DNA from: Nitrospirae bacterium MYbin3
GTDB lineage: Bacteria > Nitrospirota > Thermodesulfovibrionia > Thermodesulfovibrionales > Dissulfurispiraceae
Assembly (NCBI GenBank): GCA_002753335.1
Contig: PEAD01000027.1
Span: forward strand, 1 to 39,945
Direction: 5' to 3'
Length of the DNA: 39,945 nucleotides
Shown: positions 14,793-22,716 of the stretch, piece after piece
How positions within the stretch are numbered: position 1 is the first letter of the stretch
How the letters are laid out: each line of letters begins with the position of its first letter
Notes under the pieces: model-generated
What the model was told of the DNA's origin: nothing
Database searches by the model: none
Seen by the model: only the letters and a program-made list of their open reading frames with translations
Made by a program: the position numbers and the translations under genes

Positions 14793-15436
14793 AGATTTTT
14801 TGCAATCCCCCGTCTTTTTACCATGTGAAAGTGGCCCCAGAGCAACAGCGAAATAAACACCGGCATATAAATCACATGTATGCTGTAAAATCTGATCAGC
14901 GTAGAGCCCCCAACATCAGCGCCTCCACGCAGTAAGTTTTTAATATGTCCTCCGAAAAACGGCAGGGTGCCCAGCATCGAGGTTCCGACTTCGGTGGCCC
15001 AATACGCCTTCTGGTCCCACGGCAAAAGATAACCGGTAAATCCTGAACCAAGTGCAAATATAAGGCCGACCACACCCGCCATCCAGTTAAGCTCTCTCGG
15101 CGGTCTGTATGCCTTGGAAACAAAAACTCTAACAGTATGCAGCAGTATAAAAACTATAAATAAAGTGGCGGACCATTTGTGCAGCCCGCGTATAAGCCAA
15201 CCGAAACTAATCTCTTCGGTGATCATCAAAATGCTTTTATATGCCTCTTTTTCGGAAGGCACGTAATAAAGCGTCAAAAGCATTCCGCTGAATCCGAGCA
15301 GCAAAAAATAAACAAAAGCGATGCCCCCAAAACAGTACGAATAGCCGATATTATCCGGCACAGGCCTCTTCATGAAGTTTTTATGCGGTGCCTTTATGCC
15401 GAACTTCCTGTCCAGCCAATCAAATATTTTTCTCAT
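14789..15436 (-). CDS. Cytochrome b6-like subunit
   Basis: 215-aa diheme cytochrome with four transmembrane helices. Two heme-ligand His pairs are visible: H-K-W...L-L-H with 13 residues between, and S-I-H...W-G-H with 14 between. The 14-residue spacing in helix IV is that of b6-type proteins; mitochondrial-type cytochrome b has 13. The split from the C-terminal domain is also b6f-like. The gene overlaps the Rieske gene stop by one base and precedes subunit IV. No cytochrome f or c gene is adjacent, so the electron acceptor is unknown. Confidence 0.93.
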   Translation of the reverse strand: MRKIFDWLDRKFGIKAPHKNFMKRPVPDNIGYSYCFGGIAFVYFLLLGFSGMLLTLYYVPSEKEAYKSILMITEEISFGWLIRGLHKWSATLFIVFILLHTVRVFVSKAYRPPRELNWMAGVVGLIFALGSGFTGYLLPWDQKAYWATEVGTSMLGTLPFFGGHIKNLLRGGADVGGSTLIRFYSIHVIYMPVFISLLLWGHFHMVKRRGIAKNL

Positions 15437-15879
15437 CAGATCTTCATGCCTATATAAACTTTTCCGTCCTTTATTTCTAAAGGCAGCCTTGCAAGAGGCG
15501 CCGGTGGTGGTCCGGCCGTTACATTTCCGTCAATGCCGTATCTGCCGCCGTGGCAGGGACAGATAAATTCTTTTTTATTGTGATCCCAGTTAATAAAGCA
15601 GCCGAGGTGTGTGCAGACAGAAGAAAATGCTGTCAGCTCTTTATCAGAGGCCGAAATGTAAACTCTGCTTCCCATCGTGCGGTCTTCCCCGTTGTATTCA
15701 AAATCTACTTTGCGCACGCCTTTACGAGGAAGACTGTCTTCATCCATAAGATAGAAATAGCGGATATTTTGGGTGCGTTCCCTTGACGGAAAAATATAAA
15801 ATACAACCGAACAAACAGCGGCAAAAAGCCCTGCGAAGAAAAGCTTTACAAAACTAACCAGAAAGTTTCTTCGGTCCAT
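15436..15879 (-). CDS. Rieske 2Fe-2S subunit of quinol oxidoreductase
   Basis: 147 aa. The N-terminus M-D-R-R-N-F-L with a following hydrophobic helix is a Tat-like membrane anchor. The cluster is bound by C-T-H-L-G-C and C-P-C-H-G-G, both boxes complete, with the disulfide cysteines present. It is the first gene of the three-gene Rieske/b6/subunit IV operon, 67 bases after the HU gene. The protein would carry electrons from quinol to a periplasmic cytochrome. Confidence 0.95.
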   Translation of the reverse strand: MDRRNFLVSFVKLFFAGLFAAVCSVVFYIFPSRERTQNIRYFYLMDEDSLPRKGVRKVDFEYNGEDRTMGSRVYISASDKELTAFSSVCTHLGCFINWDHNKKEFICPCHGGRYGIDGNVTAGPPPAPLARLPLEIKDGKVYIGMKI

Positions 15880-15946
15880 AACTGCAACATCTTACATTCC
15901 ACAAGCCAACAGTTAACAATGACTTGCGTAATGCAAGCGATCTGTT

Positions 15947-16225
15947 TTAGGAATTCAATGCGATATGAAAAGGCTTGCCGGTCTTGAAATGAACGACCTT
16001 TTTGGGGGCCACCTGCACCTGTTCACCGGTTCGCGGATTTCTGGCGGTCTTTTCTTTTCTCTGCTTCAGCCTGAAGTTTCCGAAGCCGCGAATCTCGATC
16101 TTGCCGCCTGTTGCAAGGGCATCCTTCATCCCGTCAAATATCGTGTTTACTATCGCTTCTACCTGTTTTTTGGTAAGGCCTTCCACCTTTTCGGTAACTT
16201 TTTCTATCAGCTCGGATTTTGTCAT
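15947..16225 (-). CDS. HU/IHF-family DNA-bending protein
   Basis: 92-aa histone-like protein with the complete fold: M-T-K-S-E-L-I start, G-F-G-N-F turn, and the DNA-arm R-N-P-R-T-G-E. Its place two genes after rpsA mirrors the rpsA-ihfB pairing of many Gram-negatives, so it may be an IhfB-like subunit, but HU and IHF cannot be separated safely by eye. A clear AGGAGG ribosome site precedes the ATG. Confidence 0.95.
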   Translation of the reverse strand: MTKSELIEKVTEKVEGLTKKQVEAIVNTIFDGMKDALATGGKIEIRGFGNFRLKQRKEKTARNPRTGEQVQVAPKKVVHFKTGKPFHIALNS

Positions 16226-16263
16226 TTTACTGCCTCCTGTTTTTTCTTTTGTTTATTTTGTCC

Positions 16264-17118
16264 TTAAAACTGGTAAAGGTATTTCATCTCAGTCCTCGGC
16301 ATACGCTTCCATACGACATCAGCGATGCTGCCATTGAGCAGTTCATGAAAAATTGATTTCTCTTTTTTGCTTACAACCTCAGGCTCCCCTTCTATGCCGG
16401 CAAGCAGCGCAGCTTTTTTAATTGCGGCTTCAAGGTCTCCAAGCTCATCAACAAGCCCAAGCTTCAATGCCTGCCTGCCCGAAAAAACCCGTCCATCCGC
16501 AAAGTCCTTTACTTTTGAAACCGGTATTTTCCTGCCTTCGGATACTGCATTGATGAACTGTTCATGCACATCGTCCATAACACCCTGAAGTATGGCGCGC
16601 TCTTCGATTCCTATGCCGCGAAAAACAGAAGCAAGGTCCTTATGCTTGCCGCTCTTTATAACCTCGGACTTTATGCCCAGTTTATCCATGAGTCCTTTGA
16701 TATTAGGCACCTCCATTATAACGCCGATCGAACCTGTTATGGTTCCGGGGTTCGCTAAGATTTGGGTTGCCGGCGCCGAAATATAGTAGCCGCCCGATGC
16801 TGCAAGCGCACCCATAGAAATCACAACTTTTTTCTCGGCAGAGGCCCTGCGAACTTCGGTGAATATTTCCTGAGCAGCGACCACCCCTCCTCCTGGACTG
16901 TCAACACGAATAACGATCGCCTTGATCGACTTATCTTTCAAATAACCCTTTATCTCATTTACAGCAGTTTTAGATTCAAATATTGGTCCTTCAATCCTTA
17001 CCAGTGCTACTTTTGAGCCGAGAGGAACCTGTTTTTGAAAAATAGTTATTACAATGCTAAGGGAAAATATCACAGCCAAAAATATGCTCCCGAATATGAA
17101 AATTTTTCTAGTTCGCAT
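16264..17118 (-). CDS. sppA: Signal peptide peptidase SppA
   Basis: 284-aa membrane-anchored serine protease (short, single-domain form) that digests cleaved signal peptides. One N-terminal transmembrane helix (about 6-27) is followed by the S49 protease domain. The nucleophile is S108 in G-A-L-A-A-S-G-G-Y-Y and the general base is probably K160 in S-G-K-H-K-D; V-D-S-P-G-G also fits. The gene start overlaps the rpsA stop by 11 bases, so the two are probably co-translated. Confidence 0.94.
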   Translation of the reverse strand: MRTRKIFIFGSIFLAVIFSLSIVITIFQKQVPLGSKVALVRIEGPIFESKTAVNEIKGYLKDKSIKAIVIRVDSPGGGVVAAQEIFTEVRRASAEKKVVISMGALAASGGYYISAPATQILANPGTITGSIGVIMEVPNIKGLMDKLGIKSEVIKSGKHKDLASVFRGIGIEERAILQGVMDDVHEQFINAVSEGRKIPVSKVKDFADGRVFSGRQALKLGLVDELGDLEAAIKKAALLAGIEGEPEVVSKKEKSIFHELLNGSIADVVWKRMPRTEMKYLYQF

Positions 17119-18709
17119 GTGCTTTTAAAATTTTAGTGCTCAACCCGATTTTGCGTTCGTCTAAATTTAGCTTTATAATTTTTACGCGAATTTCATCACT
17201 TTCCTTCAATTCCAGCAGGTGGTCGATTTCAGAAGAATACACCAACCCTTCAACCCCGCACTCAAGCTCTACAAAAACGCCGAAGTCTGCGATTTTTAGC
17301 ACCTTGCCCCTCATCTCTTCTCCGAGTTTGAGCTTTGCAGGAATTTCATTAACCCATGGGTCAGGAGTCAGTTGTTTAATGCCGAGAGCCATGCGTTCAC
17401 GCACAGCATCAAGGCTCAAAACTACCGCCTCGATTTTCTGTCCTTTTCTCAGTGCTTCGGACGGATGCTTGATGTGTTTGGTCCACGAAATGTCCGAAAT
17501 GTGAACAAGTCCGTCAACGCCCTCCTCAAGCCTTACAAAAGCTCCAAAATCTGTTATTGTCTTCACTTTTCCACTTATCTTTTGTCCAATAGAATAATGC
17601 GCTGCAACAATTTCCCATGGCTTTTGCTTAAGTTGTTTAATGCTTAGTGAAAGCCTGCGTTCGTTTTTGTTGACATTAAGAACTACAGCCTCAATCTCGT
17701 CACCCGCTGAAACATATTTAGACGGGTGCTTGGGACGGGCCGCCCAATCAAGCTCTGAAATATGAATCAATCCCTCAAGCCCATCTTCTACTTCTATGAA
17801 CACACCATAGTCAACAATGTTCACAACCATGCCGGTGATTCTCATTCCTGAACGGTATCTTTCATCAACCGTCAACCATGGGTCAGGCTTTTTTTGCTTA
17901 TATCCGAGTGTTACTTTTTCGTTGGTCTGATCATATTTAAGTATCAGGAAATCTTTTTTTTCTCCGACTTTAAAAAATTCTGACGGATGGTTTACGCGCC
18001 GCCAAGACATATCAGAGATATGCAGAAGCCCGTCTATCCCGCCTAAATCAACAAATACACCATAGTCGGTGATATTTTTTATTACACCCGACAGCACCGC
18101 ATTTTCTTTGAGAACTTTCAGGGTATTTTCTTTTTGCTTGCTGCGCTCCTCCTCAATAACAACACGCCGGGACAGTATCATGGAAGTGCCCTGAGATCCT
18201 GCTCCCTGCTTCTGCGGGAGCATTTTAAGAATCTTTACTTCAAAAGTTTTTCCTATGTACGAATCAACATCCTTTACAAGCCTAACATCTATTTGTGAAG
18301 CAGGCAGGAATCCTTTTACGCCTCCGCAGTCAACTATCAGGCCGCCCTTTGTCTTGCCTTCTACTACGCATTCTATTGTTGAACTGTTTTGTTGAGCTTT
18401 TGTTAGGGCTTCCCATATTCGAAGCTTTGCGGCCCTGTCTTTTGAAAGATATACCACGCCTTCATGATCATTTATGCGTTCAACAAAAACATCAACCGTA
18501 TCGCCTTCCTTAAGCGAGGCCAGCTCTTTTTCGGTAAACTCGGTGGCAGGAATTATGCCTTCAGATTTATATCCGACATCAACCACAACCACGTCTGACT
18601 TGACGCTTATCACCCTGCCTTTTGTTACAACTCCTCTCTCTACCCTTTGCAGGGTTTCGGCATAAAGCGATTCAATGTCGGCTGTTTCTTCTTTTGGTTG
18701 ACCGTCCAT
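17108..18709 (-). CDS. rpsA: 30S ribosomal protein S1
   Basis: 533 aa with six S1 RNA-binding domains. The first two are the degenerate ribosome-binding pair and domains 3-6 carry the canonical D-[YF]-G-[VA]-F-V ... G-L-[LIV]-H-[IS]-S pattern. Six domains is the full-length form that helps initiate on structured mRNAs. AGGAGG lies about 11 bases before the ATG. The start lies inside the end of ispH (38-base overlap), a coupling reminiscent of the IspH-S1 fusions known in some bacteria. Confidence 0.96.
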   Translation of the reverse strand: MDGQPKEETADIESLYAETLQRVERGVVTKGRVISVKSDVVVVDVGYKSEGIIPATEFTEKELASLKEGDTVDVFVERINDHEGVVYLSKDRAAKLRIWEALTKAQQNSSTIECVVEGKTKGGLIVDCGGVKGFLPASQIDVRLVKDVDSYIGKTFEVKILKMLPQKQGAGSQGTSMILSRRVVIEEERSKQKENTLKVLKENAVLSGVIKNITDYGVFVDLGGIDGLLHISDMSWRRVNHPSEFFKVGEKKDFLILKYDQTNEKVTLGYKQKKPDPWLTVDERYRSGMRITGMVVNIVDYGVFIEVEDGLEGLIHISELDWAARPKHPSKYVSAGDEIEAVVLNVNKNERRLSLSIKQLKQKPWEIVAAHYSIGQKISGKVKTITDFGAFVRLEEGVDGLVHISDISWTKHIKHPSEALRKGQKIEAVVLSLDAVRERMALGIKQLTPDPWVNEIPAKLKLGEEMRGKVLKIADFGVFVELECGVEGLVYSSEIDHLLELKESDEIRVKIIKLNLDERKIGLSTKILKAHAN

Positions 18710-19559
18710 CCTGGCCCATTCCTCCTATTTCCCTGATTCTATCCTGTACTTCTTTTATAATCCAGTCAGGGGTTGAAGCACCTGCGGTAATGCCGACATT
18801 ATTCTTGCCTTTAAACCATACGGCCTTAAGCTCCGAAGCGGTTTCTATATGATAACACTGCACCTCTTTGTCGGCACATAAATGTGCAAGTTGTGTTGTG
18901 TTGGCGCTGTTCCTGCCGCCCACAACAACCATCACATCAACTTTTTTTGCAAGCTCCTCCGTCTCTTTAAGTCTCAGGGCGGTAGAGTTGCATATAGTAT
19001 TGAAAACCTTTATTTCATTGACCTGCCCCATAGCTTCACATACAAATTTCTTCAGGATGCCTATAGGCTGAGTGGTTTGAACCACCACTCCCACCCTGCT
19101 TTTCAGCTTAGGCAAATCATCATCCCGTCCCAAGACAACAACTTCGGCGCCGGCATAGCTCATAAGGCTTTTTACCTCAGGATGCTCTCTGTCACCGATA
19201 ATAAGAACTTGATAACCGTCCTCTTTGAGAAGCTTCGCGTACTGCTGAGCTTTTTTTACAAACGGGCATGTAGCATCTATAACTCTATATTTTTTATTTG
19301 CAAGCCTTTCCGAAACCTCTACAGGAACCCCATGAGTTCTGATTATCAATGTCTTTATCCTGCGGTTATCTATGCTGTCAGAGGGGGCAACGCCTTGAAG
19401 CTTTAGGTTTTCAATAACTTGCGGGTTATGGATTATAGGGCCGAGCGTGAATACATCATCACCTTTTTTCGCCTCGTCAAAGGTCATATCAACCGCCCGT
19501 TTCACACCGAAGCAAAACCCTGCCCGTTTAGCAGTTGTTATGTTCAGTTTATTCCTCAT
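18672..19559 (-). CDS. ispH: 4-hydroxy-3-methylbut-2-enyl diphosphate reductase
   Basis: 295 aa from ATG 19559; the frame runs to 19631 but family members start just before A-G-F-C-F-G-V. Iron-sulfur enzyme that makes IPP and DMAPP in the last step of the MEP isoprenoid pathway. The three cluster cysteines are visible in G-F-C-F-G, A-T-C-P-F and T-I-C-N-S-T, and the catalytic E-T-E-like stretch T-E-E-L follows the third. It is the first gene of the ispH-rpsA-sppA-HU operon and diverges from the threonine synthase operon. Confidence 0.96.
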   Translation of the reverse strand: MRNKLNITTAKRAGFCFGVKRAVDMTFDEAKKGDDVFTLGPIIHNPQVIENLKLQGVAPSDSIDNRRIKTLIIRTHGVPVEVSERLANKKYRVIDATCPFVKKAQQYAKLLKEDGYQVLIIGDREHPEVKSLMSYAGAEVVVLGRDDDLPKLKSRVGVVVQTTQPIGILKKFVCEAMGQVNEIKVFNTICNSTALRLKETEELAKKVDVMVVVGGRNSANTTQLAHLCADKEVQCYHIETASELKAVWFKGKNNVGITAGASTPDWIIKEVQDRIREIGGMGQDGRSTKRRNSRH

Positions 19560-19769
19560 AAAACAGAGATATAGGATACAGGATTGGGGCGCGAATAGGC
19601 AATAGTTTGTTTCGGGCGAAAATGTATGCATTTTAAAGAGGAACCACTATAGGGCCGATTGGCACAGCCGGCCTGATAATCTTTTTACTTTTAGTCCGCT
19701 TTTGGAGTAAAATAACATTCTTTTCTTCAAGATGTTACATTAAATCTTTTAGCTGTGCGAGGAGGTAAA

Positions 19770-21008
19770 ATGGGATATGTCGATGGGCTTAAATGCAGGG
19801 AATGCGGCAGGGAATACCCTGTTGACCCTATATATGTTTGCGAATTCTGTTTTGGACCGCTTGAAGTAATTTACGACTATAAAGCCATAAAAAAAGTCCT
19901 GAAAAGAAAAACCATAGAGAAACGGGACAAAAGCCTTTGGCGGTATAAAGAGCTGCTGCCCATAGACGGAGAGCCGCAGGTGGGCTTGAAATCAGGCTTT
20001 ACCCCGCTCATAAAGGCTGACAATCTAGCAAAAGAGCTGGGAGTAAAAGAACTTTATGTTAAAGACGACACCGTAGCTCATCCAACCCTCTCTTTTAAAG
20101 ACAGGGTTGTGGCTGTTGCCCTTACAAAGGCAAAAGAGTTCGGCTTTGATACGGTTGCGTGTGCATCTACCGGAAACCTTGCCCATTCGGTTTCTGCGCA
20201 GGGAGCTAAGGCAGGGTTCAAAAGATTTGTGTTTATCCCGGCAACTCTGGAACAGAGCAAGATAGTAGCCTCTTTAGTGTACGAGCCTAACCTTGTAGCG
20301 GTGGACGGCAACTATGACGAGGTAAACATAAATTGCAGCGAGATCGCCAACAAATACAAATGGGCCTTTGTGAACATAAACATCAGGCCATTTTATGCAG
20401 AAGGTTCTAAAACACAGGGTTTTGAGATAATCGAACAGCTCGGATGGAAAGCTCCGGACAATGTGGTTGTTCCCTGCGCAAGCGGTTCGCTTCTAACAAA
20501 AGTATGGAAGTCGTTCAAAGAATTTAAAGAGATAGGCATAATTAAAGAGCTTGAAACTAAAGTTTTTGCGGCACAGGCAACAGGCTGTTCGCCGATTTCG
20601 GTCGCTATAAAAAACGGAACTGATGTGATAAGGCCTGTGAAGCCCAATACTGTAGCCAAATCTCTTGCTATAGGCAATCCTGCCGACGGGTTTTATGCGT
20701 CTCAGGTGGTAAAAGAAACCGGAGGCTATGGAGAGGATGTTTCGGATGAAGAAATTATAGCCGGCATTAAACTGCTTGCAAGAACAGAGGGGATATTTGC
20801 AGAAACAGCCGGTGGAGTTACTGTTGCGTCCGCAAAAAAGCTTATCGAACAGGGCAAAATCGGCAGAGACGATACAACGGTTATATGCATTACAGGCAAC
20901 GGGCTTAAAACACAGGAAGCGCTTGCGGGCCACACCTCACAAATGCACCATATATCGCCCAAGCTTGATGCTTTTGAAGAAGTTCTGAAAAAGATACGTG
21001 GGAAGTAA
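19770..21008 (+). CDS. thrC: Threonine synthase-like PLP enzyme with N-terminal zinc ribbon (first paralog)
   Basis: 412 aa from ATG 19770, chosen over GTG 19755 because GGAGG sits five bases before it. The N-terminus has a four-cysteine zinc-ribbon-like motif (C9, C12, C24, C27), as in some archaeal and bacterial threonine synthases. The PLP lysine is K110 in S-F-K-D-R; C-A-S-T-G-N and the C-terminal C-I-T-G-N-G-L-K-T are intact. Annotated function: O-phosphohomoserine to threonine. A second, shorter ThrC lies three genes downstream, and a sulfur carrier follows at once, so this copy could instead catalyse a beta/gamma replacement with sulfur. It opens the long amino-acid operon. Confidence 0.85.
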   Translation: MGYVDGLKCRECGREYPVDPIYVCEFCFGPLEVIYDYKAIKKVLKRKTIEKRDKSLWRYKELLPIDGEPQVGLKSGFTPLIKADNLAKELGVKELYVKDDTVAHPTLSFKDRVVAVALTKAKEFGFDTVACASTGNLAHSVSAQGAKAGFKRFVFIPATLEQSKIVASLVYEPNLVAVDGNYDEVNINCSEIANKYKWAFVNINIRPFYAEGSKTQGFEIIEQLGWKAPDNVVVPCASGSLLTKVWKSFKEFKEIGIIKELETKVFAAQATGCSPISVAIKNGTDVIRPVKPNTVAKSLAIGNPADGFYASQVVKETGGYGEDVSDEEIIAGIKLLARTEGIFAETAGGVTVASAKKLIEQGKIGRDDTTVICITGNGLKTQEALAGHTSQMHHISPKLDAFEEVLKKIRGK

Positions 21009-21045
21009 CGATTAGTTTCTTTTAATTTAATTTGGAGGTGACCGT

Positions 21046-21324
21046 ATGGCAGTAAAAGTTAGAATCCCGACCCCGCTTCAAAAGCTGACACAGGGCAGCG
21101 AAGAGGTCGAAGGCAAACCCGGTACAGTGATTGAGCTCATAAACGACCTCGAAAAAAGGTATCCGGGCATAGCCGAAAGGCTTTCGGAAGGCGGAAAAGT
21201 AAGGAGATTTGTAAACCTGTATGTAAACGAAGAGGATATAAGATTTGCACAGGCGGAGCAGACGCTTGTAAAAGACGGTGATGAAGTTTCGATAGTGCCG
21301 GCAATAGCCGGGGGAAGCTGCTGA
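21046..21324 (+). CDS. MoaD/ThiS-fold sulfur carrier protein ending in GGSC
   Basis: 92-aa ubiquitin-like sulfur carrier: V-K-V-R-I-P opening, the central L-Y-V-N-E-E-D-I-R, G-D-E-V-S-I-V-P-A-I-A-G-G. The Gly-Gly end, normally adenylated and turned into a thiocarboxylate, is followed here by Ser-Cys. Such extended tails are known in carriers that need a protease to expose Gly-Gly (QbsE, HcyS types). The sequence around the tail resembles CysO, which works with a PLP cysteine synthase. Placed between two threonine synthase-type genes with a NIL protein, it probably delivers sulfur in amino-acid synthesis rather than molybdopterin synthesis. Ribosome site GGAGGTG. Confidence 0.88.
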   Translation: MAVKVRIPTPLQKLTQGSEEVEGKPGTVIELINDLEKRYPGIAERLSEGGKVRRFVNLYVNEEDIRFAQAEQTLVKDGDEVSIVPAIAGGSC

Positions 21325-21370
21325 TTACAGGTTTAATCTAAACAGTCAAAAGAATACTTAGGAGGACGCA

Positions 21371-21607
21371 ATGAAAAGGCGTGTGAAGCTGACTTTTCCG
21401 CAAAACCTCATAAAAGAGCCGGTAATTTTTACTATGGCGAAAACATATGACGTTATGCCGAATATCAGAAGGGCTCGGATAACAGACAGCGTTGGAGAAA
21501 TGATACTTGAGCTCGACGGGGCCGAAGACAATGTGGAAAAAGGAATAAAATCGCTCGTAACTCAGGGGATTGATGTGGAGCTGATAGAGGGCGACATAAT
21601 CGAATAA
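21371..21607 (+). CDS. Stand-alone NIL-domain protein
   Basis: 78 aa consisting of one NIL domain: K-R-R-V-K-L-T-F-P start, an N-I-R-R-A-R-I strand and a C-terminal V-E-L-I-E. NIL domains occur at the C-terminus of methionine ABC transporter ATPases, where they bind methionine, and fused to ferredoxins in anaerobes that make homocysteine from aspartate semialdehyde. A free NIL protein inside a threonine/homoserine operon and next to a sulfur carrier suggests a role in, or methionine sensing of, homocysteine synthesis. AGGAGG lies just before the ATG. Confidence 0.85.
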   Translation: MKRRVKLTFPQNLIKEPVIFTMAKTYDVMPNIRRARITDSVGEMILELDGAEDNVEKGIKSLVTQGIDVELIEGDIIE

Positions 21608-21624
21608 ACGGAGATATTTAATTT

Positions 21625-22716
21625 ATGGTGACTGACCGATGCAGCCGTTCTAAAATTTTATGGGGCGGCATAATAGAAGAATACAGAAAGTTTTTCCCGG
21701 TAACAGAAAAGACGCCTGTAATAACCCTGCAGGAAGGCAACACGCCCTTACTGAAAGCGGTTAATTTAACAAAACGACTCAACATAGAGCTGGATCTGTT
21801 TTTAAAATTTGACGGTGCAAATCCGACCGGATCCTTCAAAGACAGGGGCATGACCCTTGCTCTATCCAAGGCCGCAGAGGACAATGCAAAGGCTGTTATA
21901 TGCGCTTCAACAGGCAATACTTCAGCTGCTGCCTCAGCTTATGCTGCCCGCGCAGGCATAAAAGCGATAGTTGTAATTCCGGAAGGCAAGATAGCGCTCG
22001 GCAAACTGGCCCAGGCTTTGATGCACGGGGCTCATGTTCTTCAGCTTAATGGCAACTTTGACGAAGCCCTGAACATGGTAAAAGAGGTGGTATCCAATTA
22101 TCCTATTACACTTGTAAACTCTATTAATCCTTACAGAATCGAAGGCCAGAAATCTGCCGCTTTCGAGATATGTGACCAGCTCGGCTTTGCACCCCGCTAC
22201 CATGCCATGCCGGTCGGGAACGCCGGAAACATAACCGCCTATTGGAAAGGCTACAAGGAGTATAAAACCGAAGGCATTGTTTCTAAAACTCCTGTCATGC
22301 TTGGTTTTCAGGCTGCCGGGGCAGCGCCTTTGGTAAACGGCAAGCCTATCGAAAAACCAGAAACGGTAGCGACAGCAATAAGAATTGGCAACCCTGCAAG
22401 CTGGAAAGGCGCAATCTCGGCGAGAGACGAATCTGGCGGGAAAATAGATGCTGTTACGGACGAAGAAATTTTATCGGCATACAAGCTTATAGCCGCAAAC
22501 GAAGGTATTTTCTGCGAGCCGGCATCCGCGGCATCTCTTGCCGGAGTGCTTAAGCTGTATAAACAAAACTATTTCGAAAAAGGCGAGACTGTTGTGTGCA
22601 CCCTAACCGGCCACGGCCTGAAAGACCCGGACAATGCTATCAAGGTTTCGGGGGAGACTATTAAAGTCAGAGCCGAATTCAATGAGGTAAAAAAAGTGAT
22701 CGAGAGAATTCTTTGA
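21625..22716 (+). CDS. thrC: Threonine synthase (second paralog)
   Basis: 363-aa PLP enzyme of the short threonine synthase class. It shows L-Q-E-G-N-T-P-L, the PLP lysine K72 in G-S-F-K-D-R-G-M-T, C-A-S-T-G-N-T-S-A-A-A-S-A-Y, the phosphate loop P-V-G-N-A-G-N and the C-terminal T-G-H-G-L-K-D. All hallmark blocks are intact, so this is the more conventional candidate for O-phosphohomoserine to threonine. It lacks the zinc ribbon of the upstream paralog. apgM starts inside its stop codon (four-base overlap). An ATG with weak GGAGA and a GTG one codon later are both possible starts. Confidence 0.93.
   Translation: MVTDRCSRSKILWGGIIEEYRKFFPVTEKTPVITLQEGNTPLLKAVNLTKRLNIELDLFLKFDGANPTGSFKDRGMTLALSKAAEDNAKAVICASTGNTSAAASAYAARAGIKAIVVIPEGKIALGKLAQALMHGAHVLQLNGNFDEALNMVKEVVSNYPITLVNSINPYRIEGQKSAAFEICDQLGFAPRYHAMPVGNAGNITAYWKGYKEYKTEGIVSKTPVMLGFQAAGAAPLVNGKPIEKPETVATAIRIGNPASWKGAISARDESGGKIDAVTDEEILSAYKLIAANEGIFCEPASAASLAGVLKLYKQNYFEKGETVVCTLTGHGLKDPDNAIKVSGETIKVRAEFNEVKKVIERIL

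Noticed and set aside
19655..19680. TGGCAC as a sigma-54 -24 box upstream of thrC
   Set aside because: No TTGC-type -12 element follows at the required spacing.
21322..21340. Second selenocysteine at the sulfur-carrier stop (TGC TGA)
   Set aside because: Only three codons follow before a TAA, no hairpin is seen, and the family ends here; it is a normal stop.
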